From: Ignavibacteriales bacterium
Lineage (GTDB): Bacteria; Bacteroidota; Ignavibacteria; Ignavibacteriales; Melioribacteraceae
Direction of reading: 5' to 3'
NCBI GenBank assembly: GCA_026390775.1
Contig: JAPLFF010000007.1
Location: forward strand, 1,488,001-1,552,000
DNA: 64,000 bases
Positions 8,651-17,571 of this stretch are shown here, piece after piece (the stretch's first letter is position 1; each line of letters starts with the position of its first letter). The notes under the pieces were generated by a model. It saw only the letters and a program-made list of their open reading frames with translations. It did no database searches and was not told the origin of the DNA. The position numbers and the translations under genes are program-made.

Positions 8651-10111
8651 TTACATCTTAGAAATATGAAGTGCAGTCTTAAAAATTAATTTCGTAATTG
8701 CCTCTAAAAGATTTTGATTTAGTGTTTCGGATTTATCGGAGAGCATGTGGAGATGTTTATAGCTATTTGTTGTAACAAAGTATAAAGTTTGTATTCCCTT
8801 TTCGAAGAATGGTTCTGCATCAGCACCGCCGCCCTTCCATGTTCTTGTTACTAAAAGTTTATCGTTCTCGTTATCAATCTGTTTTGCAATGTTCCAAAGC
8901 GCTTGTGCACTTTCTCCGCCGCCTATCTGAATACTATCTCCATAACCGACACAATCAAGATTTACCATTGCTTTAACTTTTTCTTTTGAGAATTTCATAT
9001 TTTCTGAAAAATATTTTGAACCGTACAATCCCTGTTCTTCACAAGCGAAAAAGACAAAAATTATTGAACGCTTCGGTTTTTCTTTAGTGTTAGAAAATTC
9101 ACGTGCAATTTGAAGTAAAGCAGCCGAACCTGATGCGTTATCGTTAGCGCCTGGGAAATAAATTTTACCCGCTTGACTACCAACATGATCAAGATGCGCA
9201 CCGATAATCAAATACTCGTTCTTTAGATCGGGATCGCTTCCTTCGATTATTCCAACAACATTTACTACTTCTTTTTCTTTTTCATATTTAGTGTGAACTT
9301 CAAGATCAACTTTTGGAACGAGCTGAATGGAATATGGTTTTTTTGTTGAATCAATTAATGTCTGCAAATCTTTTAATGTGCGGTTACTTCCGATAAATAT
9401 TTCATCTGCAACAGGCAGATCAATATGTATTTCCGGAAAATTTATCATTTGTTCACCTTCGCCATGTATAACACTTCCAATCGGTCTCTGAGGTTCTGCA
9501 TCGTTAGGAAATGAAACGAACAATATTCCAATAGCACCATGATTAGCCGCAACAATTGCTTTCTCACGCGGATTTCCATTTGTAAAATTTTTTCCGTCAA
9601 TATTCCATTTTGGATTGTACTTAAATGCTAAAACAATTTTTCCTTTAACATCTATTCCGGAATAATCATCATAACCCAACTCAGGCTGAGATAAACCATA
9701 CCCGCAAAAAACTACGGAAGCTATAAACTTTCCCGCACCGGTAAATCCACGATAAGCGTAATCATCACCAATTTTATAATTGGTCGTCTTTCCATCTTTA
9801 ATAATAGAAAAATGTTCGGGAGCTAATATTTCATTGTATTCAACTTTTAATTTTTGAAAATAGTTATCATCACCGCCGGGTTTGAAATTTAACTTGGCTA
9901 ATTCTCCTGCTATAAAATTCGCAGCTTTGGTGTAACCGTCGCTTCCCGACAGTCTTCCTGCAAGTTCTTTGCTTGCCAAGTAATTAACAGTTTTCATTAA
10001 TTCTTCTTTTTTGATAGCACTAACTCCACTTGATTCTTGTGCGCTAAGAAATAAAGAAGGAAGGAATACAAATGCTAATATGGCTGCTGGTAAGCGGAAA
10101 TATTTTTTCAT
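8651..10111 (-). CDS. Secreted M28-family zinc metallopeptidase (aminopeptidase-like, with PA domain)
   Basis: 486 residues from the ATG at 10111, which has AAAGGA upstream; an earlier in-frame ATG at 10135 lacks a good RBS. A signal peptide (KKYFRLPAAILAFVFLPSLFLSAQ) indicates export. A protease-associated domain spans roughly residues 120-230. The M28 catalytic set is visible: GAHLDH (zinc His and nearby Asp), PGANDNASG (bridging Asp), ACEEQGLYGS (Glu pair), NLDCVGYGD (Asp), and a late HLHMLSD (zinc His). The family removes N-terminal residues from peptides using two zinc ions. It is probably periplasmic or surface-located and acts in peptide scavenging. It is monocistronic and convergent with the T9SS gene. 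Confidence 0.88.
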   Translation of the reverse strand: MKKYFRLPAAILAFVFLPSLFLSAQESSGVSAIKKEELMKTVNYLASKELAGRLSGSDGYTKAANFIAGELAKLNFKPGGDDNYFQKLKVEYNEILAPEHFSIIKDGKTTNYKIGDDYAYRGFTGAGKFIASVVFCGYGLSQPELGYDDYSGIDVKGKIVLAFKYNPKWNIDGKNFTNGNPREKAIVAANHGAIGILFVSFPNDAEPQRPIGSVIHGEGEQMINFPEIHIDLPVADEIFIGSNRTLKDLQTLIDSTKKPYSIQLVPKVDLEVHTKYEKEKEVVNVVGIIEGSDPDLKNEYLIIGAHLDHVGSQAGKIYFPGANDNASGSAALLQIAREFSNTKEKPKRSIIFVFFACEEQGLYGSKYFSENMKFSKEKVKAMVNLDCVGYGDSIQIGGGESAQALWNIAKQIDNENDKLLVTRTWKGGGADAEPFFEKGIQTLYFVTTNSYKHLHMLSDKSETLNQNLLEAITKLIFKTALHISKM

Positions 10112-10387
10112 GATATATCCTTTGATTTTATTCATAAGTTGTAACTCTTCAATGAAGCTGTCAAACGAGAGTTCTTATGGAAAATTATAAATAATATTTT
10201 ATGAATAAAAAAGGAGATTTGCCTTCAAGCTTTATCGTACCATGGGAACCAATCAACATGATTGTGTGCTTGTTGTAAAATGTAAGGACTTTTTTCGTTG
10301 ATAAGACTGTTAGGATTTTTATTTTGTGATATCATTAAATAATACTTCTCAGATTGATCGTATAACTTTAAATATTAATAGTAGTTG

Positions 10388-10672
10388 TTATGAGTGTTGT
10401 TTACGACCTCTTGTAATTGAACCGACAACAAGTGCAAACAAAGCTGAACCAATTATCGACCAAATAACGGGAAAGTCTTTTCCTTGAATACTAATAGTAT
10501 AAAACATTGGTAATTCAAGTTCTTTAGCAATTAATGGACCGAGCCAGGCGCCGACAAATCCAACAATTATTGAAACAAAACATCCACCCAAAGAATAACC
10601 TGCAAGACTTTGACCGATTGCACCGCAAATGGAAGCAATCAACAGAAGAAGAAGAAATCCAAATAATGACAT
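10388..10672 (-). CDS. GlsB/YeaQ/YmgE-family small membrane protein
   Basis: 94 residues with three hydrophobic segments. They are rich in small residues: GFLLLLLIASICGAIGQSLAG, a Gly-rich FVSIIVGFVGAWLG, and VIWSIIGSALFALVVGSI. The protein ends in a basic TRGRKQ tail. This is the layout of the transglycosylase-associated (GlsB/YeaQ) family, which is often stress-induced and has no settled biochemical role. It stands alone. It is divergent from the thioredoxin-like gene, with about 180 bases of AT-rich DNA between them that probably hold both promoters. Confidence 0.8.
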   Translation of the reverse strand: MSLFGFLLLLLIASICGAIGQSLAGYSLGGCFVSIIVGFVGAWLGPLIAKELELPMFYTISIQGKDFPVIWSIIGSALFALVVGSITRGRKQHS

Positions 10673-10849
10673 ATAAACCTCGATGATGTTCTACAAAATT
10701 AATCTAAACAAAAAAATATTAACAATAAAGTTGTGATTGATGATTTGTTCAACATGTTTCTATTAATTAAAATAATATTATTTTTGTAATAACCAACTTA
10801 ATATTAATAATATTCAAATTAATTTTTGATTAAGAAATTAGAGGAGAAT

Positions 10850-11335
10850 ATGAAAAAAGTATCATTTATTGTTTTTGCATTAATTGTTATTCTTACGACA
10901 AATTTAATTGCTCAAGATAAATCAGAAAATACAACACCTAAATTTGATCCGGCAAGAGATTCTTTTAAGGATTTGAAAGAAGTAATAGTTGATGCGCAAA
11001 CTACAGGTAAAAGAATTTTGCTTGATGTTGGAGGGGAATGGTGTATTTGGTGTCATCGTTTAGATGGATTTTTCGATGCACACCCGGAACTCAAGAATTT
11101 TATGCATGATAATTTTGTGGTGCTTAAAGTAAATTGGAGTCCGGAAAACAAGAACGAAAAATTTCTTTCTCAGTATCCAAAGGTAGCCGGGTTTCCGCAC
11201 ATATTTATTCTAGAAATTGACGGAAAGTTTTTATTCTCTAAGAATACGGGCGAGTTAGAAAAAGAAAAATCTTATGATGCAGAAAAGATCATGAATTTCT
11301 TAAAAGAATGGGCACCAAAGAAAGAAAAATCATAA
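10850..11335 (+). CDS. Exported thioredoxin-fold protein
   Basis: 161 residues from ATG 10850, just after RBS GAGGAGA; an upstream TTG at 10826 is less likely. A signal peptide (KKVSFIVFALIVILTTNLIAQ) implies a periplasmic location. The core has GEWCIWCHRLD, a CxxC active site in the style of the DsbD-gamma/thioredoxin_7 group. VAGFPHIFIL follows with the cis-Pro loop. These proteins reduce or isomerise disulfides in the envelope. The WCIWCH motif suits a reductant-fed thioredoxin-like protein rather than a DsbA oxidase. No partner gene is adjacent. Confidence 0.82.
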   Translation: MKKVSFIVFALIVILTTNLIAQDKSENTTPKFDPARDSFKDLKEVIVDAQTTGKRILLDVGGEWCIWCHRLDGFFDAHPELKNFMHDNFVVLKVNWSPENKNEKFLSQYPKVAGFPHIFILEIDGKFLFSKNTGELEKEKSYDAEKIMNFLKEWAPKKEKS

Positions 11336-11487
11336 ATAAAAAAAAGGCACAAAAATAGTTTGTATCGCTTGTATGAAGTCATGATTCGGGGCTAATGGGA
11401 AAATATTTTTAACTATCTCTTTAAAATAAAAAGTCACGAAGCAAGTTTACACATTTTGGAATGTACAATTGAGGAAACGCTATCTGC

Positions 11488-13374
11488 TTAAAGTTTTAAT
11501 CTTTTCAGTAATCTTGGATTTGGGGTTATTCCTTTTGACCGCATAAGATCTACTTGTTCCTTTGCTTTTTTGTAATCTCCAAGCTCATTATATGAATATC
11601 CAAGATAGTTATAAATATCGGTGTACGTAGGATTAAGTTCGAATGCTTTTAAAAAATATTTTATTGCGTTCTCATGTTTCTTTGTTAGAAAGTAAACATA
11701 ACCAAGATTATAAAATGCGTCATCGTATTGATTATTGAGACCTACAGCTTTATTGAGATCATCTATTGATTTATCATAATCTCCCAAGAAAATAAATGCA
11801 AGCGCCCTATTATTATATGCTATAGGATTGTCAGGATTAATTTGTATCGCCTCATCATGATATTTAATGGCAGTTCGGTAATCCTTCTTCTCCTGGTAGG
11901 CAAGACCTAAATTATCATAGGCGAGATAGTATTTGGGATATTTGGCTATTACATTTTTGAAATCGTTAATGGCCAGATCAATTTCGTTGTTATGCAAATA
12001 CGCAAATCCTCTGTAAAAATTAGGTCTTAATTTGTCTGGGGATTGACGTATTACATCTGTCCACATTGCAATAGGATCATTCCACAAAGAATTTCTTTGA
12101 TAAGTAAGAATTGAATAGCAAAGAATGAGACATGAAAAAAGAAATAATGCTGGGATCCTGTATTTTTGAATAAATAAAAAAACCAACGAAATTAAAAGCA
12201 GAGAAAACCCGAACATCGGAAGGTAAAGACGCTGTTCAACTATTACATCTCTTATTGGTATTATACTCGATTCAACTGAAATTGTAATGAAAAACCAAAG
12301 AATAGAAAAAGAAACTAGTCTATTCCTTTTGGCAAATTTTATAGCTATAAATATGATAGCCAAAAGAATCACTAGATCTATAATTGTTCTAGTATCTAAC
12401 AAAGAATAAGTGAAAGGGAAATCATAATCAAAATTTAAGTTAATCGGTAAGATTAAAAGTTTTATATAAGTCACTAGCACATTTATTTGTGTAAGCAGAT
12501 AAACACTTCTTGGAGTGCCGTCGGCCTCAATAGGAAGGCCAATTTTAAAAAGAACTAGGATTATGGAAATTAATAGAAATAAAGATAATCCTATAACTGT
12601 TTTCCAATAAATTTTATTTTCTCTATTTCTTAAAAACATCACTTCGTATAAAATTACTATAAGGGGAAGTGTAACAACAATTTGTTTACTCCACAATCCC
12701 ATTATTGCCGCCAATAATGAGAAGGCTAATAGCAATACTATGAGTCCGTAGCGTATTATAATATTTATAGAAACATTCGCAGAAACAAACTTTGCCTTTA
12801 TATAAGAACACAATGATAGCAGATAGAATAAGGTAGCCAGTGAGGTCATTCGTTGAACAATGTAATTTACGGTTTGAGTTTGGATGGGATGGGCAACAAA
12901 AACTAAACCGACCATGAATATAAAAAGTGTTTTGGCTTGTTTATCGTACTTATCTTTTAATAACGGAGTACAAAGAGTAAGATGCGTTAAATACATTACT
13001 AAAAATGTATTAATAAGATGAATCAGAATATTTATTAGGTGATAACCCATCACATCTAAACCACCGTAATGGAAATTGAGAGCGAAACTTAAGTAAGAAA
13101 TAAATCTGGGATTTAGATCTAATATGGCAGGAAGGGTTGTGAAATTTTGCAAGTTCTTTATTAATGGATTTCTAACAACGGAATCTAAATCATCAAAATA
13201 AAACGGAATGCGAATCGTGTTTGAATAGATAAGTATTCCTAATATAGACACAGCAACAAATGACAAAAAAGGGAGCAACTTTGAATAATCTTTTTTCTCC
13301 TCAGATTTTATAACTTGTTCATTCTTTTTCTTATTTTTTTTAATATTTTGATGATGAGATTTTTTCTTACTCAT
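11488..13374 (-). CDS. Multi-spanning membrane protein with C-terminal TPR repeats (GT-C/TMTC-like)
   Basis: 628 residues. A lysine-rich cytoplasmic start (KKKSHHQNIKKNKKKN) precedes about ten membrane helices between residues 33 and 430. The first extracytoplasmic loop carries FYFDDLDS, the acidic motif typical of GT-C/PMT-type glycosyltransferases. Residues ~450-620 form about five tetratricopeptide repeats (YRGFAYLHNNEIDLAINDF, YDNLGLAYQEKKDYRTAI and similar). This layout resembles eukaryotic TMTC O-mannosyltransferases and many uncharacterised bacterial proteins. A role in transferring sugars from a lipid donor to a protein or glycan is inferred, not shown. It is divergent from the glycan cluster with only 36 bases between the starts. 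Confidence 0.7.
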   Translation of the reverse strand: MSKKKSHHQNIKKNKKKNEQVIKSEEKKDYSKLLPFLSFVAVSILGILIYSNTIRIPFYFDDLDSVVRNPLIKNLQNFTTLPAILDLNPRFISYLSFALNFHYGGLDVMGYHLINILIHLINTFLVMYLTHLTLCTPLLKDKYDKQAKTLFIFMVGLVFVAHPIQTQTVNYIVQRMTSLATLFYLLSLCSYIKAKFVSANVSINIIIRYGLIVLLLAFSLLAAIMGLWSKQIVVTLPLIVILYEVMFLRNRENKIYWKTVIGLSLFLLISIILVLFKIGLPIEADGTPRSVYLLTQINVLVTYIKLLILPINLNFDYDFPFTYSLLDTRTIIDLVILLAIIFIAIKFAKRNRLVSFSILWFFITISVESSIIPIRDVIVEQRLYLPMFGFSLLLISLVFLFIQKYRIPALFLFSCLILCYSILTYQRNSLWNDPIAMWTDVIRQSPDKLRPNFYRGFAYLHNNEIDLAINDFKNVIAKYPKYYLAYDNLGLAYQEKKDYRTAIKYHDEAIQINPDNPIAYNNRALAFIFLGDYDKSIDDLNKAVGLNNQYDDAFYNLGYVYFLTKKHENAIKYFLKAFELNPTYTDIYNYLGYSYNELGDYKKAKEQVDLMRSKGITPNPRLLKRLKL

Positions 13375-13410
13375 ACTATCTTAGTTTTTAATTTCACAAT
13401 ACTAGACTAA

Positions 13411-14481
13411 ATGATCTTTATAAATGCTCGTTTTCTTACAAAGAGAATAACCGGGGTAGAAAGATACGCTACCGAAATATCCCTTGCACTAAAAAAAATA
13501 GATAGGGAGATAATTCTTTTATCTCCTAATAGGGTATTGAAAGAATCCTGTATAGATAAATTTAATATTAAAAAAGTGGGATTTACAAACAATTATTTTT
13601 GGGAACAATTTGAATTACCTCTCTTTCTAAGGAAAAATAATAATCCTCTATTGATCAATCTCACTAATACAGCTCCGGTAATCTACAAGAATCAGATTAC
13701 CGTAATTCACGACCTGGCATTTATACATAACCCCGGATGGTATACAAAAAAAGCAGCACAGTTTTTTAAGTGGCTCGTTAAACGTTCGGCATTATCTTCA
13801 AAACATATTATTACCGTAAGTAATTTCTCGAAAGGAGAAATTGTGAAATATTTAAATATATCTTCGGAAAAAATTTCGGTAGTCCCGGAAGCAATTCCAT
13901 CGCGCATAGTTGACCTATCCCATCTTGATTATCCAAATAAATGGGGTAATTATATCCTTGCGGTATCCACATTAGAGCCGCGGAAGAATCTAGTTAGTCT
14001 CATAAAGGCTTTTCTTAAGCTTAACTTGAATTGCTATAAATTATTAATTGTTGGTGCACAAAATAAAATTGTTTTTAAGGAGCTTGAGCTTGATAGATTA
14101 AAATTGAATGATAATATTGTTTTCTTAGGTTATGTCGATGATCCAACCTTGGTAGGATTATATAAAAATGCCAAACTATTTACATATATTTCATATTATG
14201 AAGGATTTGGTATTCCGCCGCTTGAGGCCTTAGTTTGTGGTTGTCCGGTTTTAGCGTCTAACTCTAGCAGCATTCCGGAAGTTTGTGGAGAATACGCAAA
14301 ATATTGTAATCCATATGATATTAATGATATTGCTGGAAAAATGAATGACATGATCTCCCAACCATCTATTATTAGTGATAAGCAGATTAAAGATCTTCTT
14401 GATAGATACAATTGGGAAAAAACTTCGCTGTTGTTTATGAATATAGTCCGGGCGATTGAAAGTGGGAACAATAAGTCATAA
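13411..14481 (+). CDS. Glycosyltransferase, GT4 family
   Basis: 356 residues with a GT-B fold. The N-terminal acceptor half begins with the RITGVERYATEIS loop. The C-terminal donor half has STLEPRKNL, GYVDDPTLVGLYKNAKLF, and YYEGFGIPPLEALVCGCPVLAS. The last holds the EX7E-type motif that contacts the nucleotide sugar. GT4 enzymes are retaining transferases, often for mannose or a related sugar. This is the first gene of the + strand glycan operon. It starts with only 36 bases between it and the divergent TPR gene, so its promoter must be compact or lie inside that gene. Acceptor and sugar are unknown. Confidence 0.85.
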   Translation: MIFINARFLTKRITGVERYATEISLALKKIDREIILLSPNRVLKESCIDKFNIKKVGFTNNYFWEQFELPLFLRKNNNPLLINLTNTAPVIYKNQITVIHDLAFIHNPGWYTKKAAQFFKWLVKRSALSSKHIITVSNFSKGEIVKYLNISSEKISVVPEAIPSRIVDLSHLDYPNKWGNYILAVSTLEPRKNLVSLIKAFLKLNLNCYKLLIVGAQNKIVFKELELDRLKLNDNIVFLGYVDDPTLVGLYKNAKLFTYISYYEGFGIPPLEALVCGCPVLASNSSSIPEVCGEYAKYCNPYDINDIAGKMNDMISQPSIISDKQIKDLLDRYNWEKTSLLFMNIVRAIESGNNKS

Positions 14482-14505
14482 AAAATTTGGGATATAGATT
14501 TTAGA

Positions 14506-15306
14506 ATGATAATCGTTTTTAGATTTTTGAGAGAAGTTATTAACAAACGGTATTTGATCTATTCGCTTGTAAAAAGGGATTTTCAGAATCAATATACCGG
14601 CTCATACTTTGGTGTTATTTGGAATTTTATTCAACCAATTGCTTTTATTTTCATTCTTTGGTTTGTACTAAATATGGGCTTCAATTTGCGAAGTATTGAA
14701 AATACAAATCATATTTTTTGGTTAATATCCGGAATGATCTGCTGGCTCTATTTTTCTGATGTATTTTCAACTTCTACTCAAATCATTCAGCAATATTCAT
14801 TCTTAATTAAGAAAATGGATCTAAGTTTAGGAATTCTTCCGATCGCAAGAATAATAAGTGCCTCGATAAACCATCTCATATTTATTTTTTTGACCGTCGT
14901 CTTTGGATTGTTTTTGGGAATAAGCCCAAGTTTTTATTTCATTCAGATTTTTTACTACGCATTGGCTTTACAGGTACTTCTTTTAGGATTATGCTGGCTT
15001 GCATCATCAACAAGTATTTTTATCAAAGATGTAAATAATATTGTCTTAATAATTGTGCAATTTGGATTTTGGTTAACACCTGTTTTTTGGAGTATTGATA
15101 ATGTTCCGCAAAATTATCAGTGGATAGTTAAACTTAATCCGCTATATTATTTAGTAACAGGCTACAGAGATTCTTTAATTTATAAGATACCATTTTGGCA
15201 GAAACCTCTTGAAACGATTTATTTCTGGGTATTCTCACTAATTGTCCTGCTCATAGGTACTGTAGTTTTTAGAAGATTACGTCCCCACTTTGCCGAGGTT
15301 ATCTAA
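14506..15306 (+). CDS. wzm: ABC-2 type polysaccharide exporter, permease subunit (Wzm-like)
   Basis: 266 residues with an amphipathic start (LIYSLVKRDFQNQYTGSYFGVIWNFIQPI), a hallmark of the Wzm/TagG/KpsM permeases, and six hydrophobic segments. It is followed immediately by its ATPase: the stop codon ends at 15306 and the next ATG is at 15307. Wzm moves undecaprenyl-linked polysaccharide across the inner membrane. The glycan made by this locus is therefore probably exported by the ABC-dependent route rather than Wzx/Wzy; I see neither Wzx nor Wzy here. Confidence 0.9.
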   Translation: MIIVFRFLREVINKRYLIYSLVKRDFQNQYTGSYFGVIWNFIQPIAFIFILWFVLNMGFNLRSIENTNHIFWLISGMICWLYFSDVFSTSTQIIQQYSFLIKKMDLSLGILPIARIISASINHLIFIFLTVVFGLFLGISPSFYFIQIFYYALALQVLLLGLCWLASSTSIFIKDVNNIVLIIVQFGFWLTPVFWSIDNVPQNYQWIVKLNPLYYLVTGYRDSLIYKIPFWQKPLETIYFWVFSLIVLLIGTVVFRRLRPHFAEVI

Positions 15307-16695
15307 ATGGGCAGTAATATTATTGTCAAACTTGAGAATGTTTCGAAGTATTATAAATTGTATGATTCACCGAAAGGCCGGTTAAAAGAAGCTCTTCATC
15401 CATTCCGAAAAAAATATCATAAAGAATTTTACGCGTTGAATAATATCAGCTTTGAGCTAAAGAGAGGGGAGTGTTTAGGTGTTATCGGTAAGAACGGTAT
15501 GGGCAAGTCAACTCTCCTGAAACTTATTGCTCATATAATAGAACCGAGTTTCGGCACTATTCAAGTCAATGGTACAGTATCTGCACTATTAGAATTAGGG
15601 ACTGGTTTTAATCCCGAATTCACCGGACTTGAGAATATTTACTTTTATGGAACAATACTTGGTTTTAAGAAACAGGAAATCGAACGTAAAGTTAAAGAGA
15701 TAGTAGATTTTGCTGATATAGGAGAGTTTATCGATCAGCCCGTTAAAACTTACAGTAGCGGAATGTTCGTAAGATTGGCGTTTGCTGTTCAAACTAGCTT
15801 GAAGCCAGATATTTTAATTGTGGACGAAGTATTAAGTGTAGGTGATATATTTTTCCAGCAAAAATGTCATTCTAGAATTGAAAAATTATTGAGTAAAGGT
15901 GCTTCTTTAATAATTGTTTCTCACGATATGCAATTAATAGAAAAATATAGTACTAACGTTGTTCTTTTAGAAAACGGAACAAAAATATTCTTTGGGCATC
16001 CTCACAAAGCCATTCAGAAATATTTTAGTCTATCCGATAATACAGAATTCAAAATTAACTATAGTATTTCTGATGAAGATTTGTTTCCAAATAATGACAA
16101 AGAGAAAAAGGTTGATATTTTGGATAATTGGCTGCCCGCCGATTATTTTATACAGACATGGAATCTTGAACATTTTGGAAATAAAGCTTCTGCAGAAATT
16201 ACTAGGTTTTGTGTGTGTAACTCCAATAATAAACCTTCCGCTTATTTTAATATTGGTGATAAAGTATTTTTTTACTATGAGGTTGAGGTTAAAAAAGAAA
16301 TTGGAATACCCGTGGGCGCAGTGATTTTAACGAATGCACGCAATATTGTTGTTCATGGTAAAGATACTTTGCAATATCCCGATGCAAATAAAAAAGCGAT
16401 TAATTTCGTCAAAGCAAATTCCACGATTCGTTTTATCCAAGAATTCAAATTAAATATAGCTTACGGTGAGTATACTTTTTCCATTGGTTTCGGCACTGTT
16501 GATCCTAATAATATTACCAAGGTTAACACTGTAGACTATTCGGAGAGAGAAATTATCATAAACTCCTTAACAAGAATTCCTCAAGCAGGCAAATTAATTG
16601 TAAAGACAGGAAACGTAAATGCAAATCTACTTTTCCACGGTTATGCCGATCTTGAGGGTGATTTTAATGTTTTCATCAATCCATTAATTAGGTAA
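15307..16695 (+). CDS. wzt: Polysaccharide ABC transporter ATP-binding subunit with Wzt C-terminal domain
   Basis: 462 residues. The ATPase half has Walker A GKNGMGKST (61-69), signature YSSGM (~150), Walker B ILIVDEVLSVGD (~171) and H-loop VSHD (~203). Residues ~290-462 form a Wzt-type carbohydrate-binding beta-sandwich (FYYEVEVKKEIGIPVGAVI, ... GEYTFSIGFG). In characterised systems this domain recognises the terminal modification (methyl or phosphate) of the O-polysaccharide and couples chain termination to export. That is consistent with the many methyltransferases nearby. The last ~85 residues are duplicated in the small ORF that follows. Confidence 0.9.
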   Translation: MGSNIIVKLENVSKYYKLYDSPKGRLKEALHPFRKKYHKEFYALNNISFELKRGECLGVIGKNGMGKSTLLKLIAHIIEPSFGTIQVNGTVSALLELGTGFNPEFTGLENIYFYGTILGFKKQEIERKVKEIVDFADIGEFIDQPVKTYSSGMFVRLAFAVQTSLKPDILIVDEVLSVGDIFFQQKCHSRIEKLLSKGASLIIVSHDMQLIEKYSTNVVLLENGTKIFFGHPHKAIQKYFSLSDNTEFKINYSISDEDLFPNNDKEKKVDILDNWLPADYFIQTWNLEHFGNKASAEITRFCVCNSNNKPSAYFNIGDKVFFYYEVEVKKEIGIPVGAVILTNARNIVVHGKDTLQYPDANKKAINFVKANSTIRFIQEFKLNIAYGEYTFSIGFGTVDPNNITKVNTVDYSEREIIINSLTRIPQAGKLIVKTGNVNANLLFHGYADLEGDFNVFINPLIR

Positions 16696-16699
16696 CTCA

Positions 16700-16963
16700 A
16701 TGGATCTTTCCCAATTACAATCTTTTGATCTAAATATTGCTATCGGACAATATACTTTCTCTCTTGGAGTTGGTGAAATATCCAGAGAAAATTATAACCA
16801 AATCAAATTTATCAATTATTATAAAAGAGAAAGATTAATCAATGGTATTTTTAGCGCTCCTAATATTGGCGTAATTGAAGTAAAAGCAAAAACGAGGGGG
16901 GTCGTTTTTCCCTTTCACGGTTTGGTAGATTTAAAAGGGCACCATGAAATTAAAATCATATAA
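16700..16963 (+). CDS. Orphan second copy of the Wzt C-terminal subdomain
   Basis: 87 residues starting 4 bases after the wzt stop. The sequence aligns along its whole length with the last ~85 residues of Wzt: FDLNIAIGQYTFSLGVGEI versus FKLNIAYGEYTFSIGFGTV, then NYYKRERLINGIF versus DYSEREIIINSLT, then VVFPFHGLVDLKGH versus LLFHGYADLEGD. There is no ATPase part and no strong RBS, although the close spacing would allow coupled translation. It is either a partial tandem duplication that has since diverged, or the remnant of a replaced wzt. It could still act as a separate glycan-binding module; I cannot tell which. Confidence 0.6.
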   Translation: MDLSQLQSFDLNIAIGQYTFSLGVGEISRENYNQIKFINYYKRERLINGIFSAPNIGVIEVKAKTRGVVFPFHGLVDLKGHHEIKII

Positions 16964-16982
16964 ATTCAGAAGGAAAAAGTAG

Positions 16983-17564
16983 ATGCACACATATCATGCT
17001 CCTAGAGGTAAGTATAGAAAATTGTGTAAAGTAATAGCAAACTTTCTCACTCCTGTTCAACATGATTGGTCCAAGTGGGAACGCAAGAATGGTTGGTTAA
17101 GAAAAACAGGGATGAAAATTGGGAAAAAAGTAGTTATAGATCATAACTTTCATTGTCTAACCGGTCTAGAAGAGAATATTGTAATTGAGGATTTTGCTAC
17201 ATTACATTGCGGATTAAGGATATGGAATTTTAATAGGATAACAATTGGTGCATTTTGTATGTTTGCTGCCGATGTAACATTGCTCAATGGTGGTCATGAC
17301 ATTAATTCATTTGAACCCTTCTCAGGACCATTAGTAATAGGTAAGGGGTGTTGGATAGGAAATGGAGCTAGAATAGTAGGTCCATTAACTATTGGTAATA
17401 ATGCAATTATTGGTGCTGGTGCAGTAGTAATTGATGACGTACCCGAAGGTGCAGTAGTAGCAGGTGTTCCGGCACGTGTGATTCGCAATCGTGAACTTCC
17501 AGAAAAAGTATGGCATATGGAAGGAAAATATTTTTCACCCAAAACATTTGAGCTTTTAAGCTAG
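16983..17564 (+). CDS. Left-handed beta-helix O-acetyltransferase (maltose/NodL-type)
   Basis: 193 residues with RBS GAAGGAAAAAG before the ATG. Hexapeptide repeats run from about residue 60 to 160 (IGKGCWIGNGARIVG, TIGNNAIIGAGAVVIDDVPEGAVVAGVPARVI). The catalytic His is in NGGHD. Family members use acetyl-CoA to O-acetylate sugars. In this cluster it most likely decorates the glycan. The N-terminal QHDWSKWERKNGW stretch is not typical of WbpD/WlbB-type N-acetyltransferases, so I do not assign it to the diamino-uronic acid pathway. Confidence 0.8.
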   Translation: MHTYHAPRGKYRKLCKVIANFLTPVQHDWSKWERKNGWLRKTGMKIGKKVVIDHNFHCLTGLEENIVIEDFATLHCGLRIWNFNRITIGAFCMFAADVTLLNGGHDINSFEPFSGPLVIGKGCWIGNGARIVGPLTIGNNAIIGAGAVVIDDVPEGAVVAGVPARVIRNRELPEKVWHMEGKYFSPKTFELLS

Positions 17565-17571
17565 TGATACT

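Noticed and set aside
16983-17564. WbpD/WlbB N-acetyltransferase of the diamino-uronic acid pathway
   Set aside because: The fold is right (left-handed beta-helix) but the N-terminus and NGGHD active-site context fit the maltose/NodL-type O-acetyltransferases.
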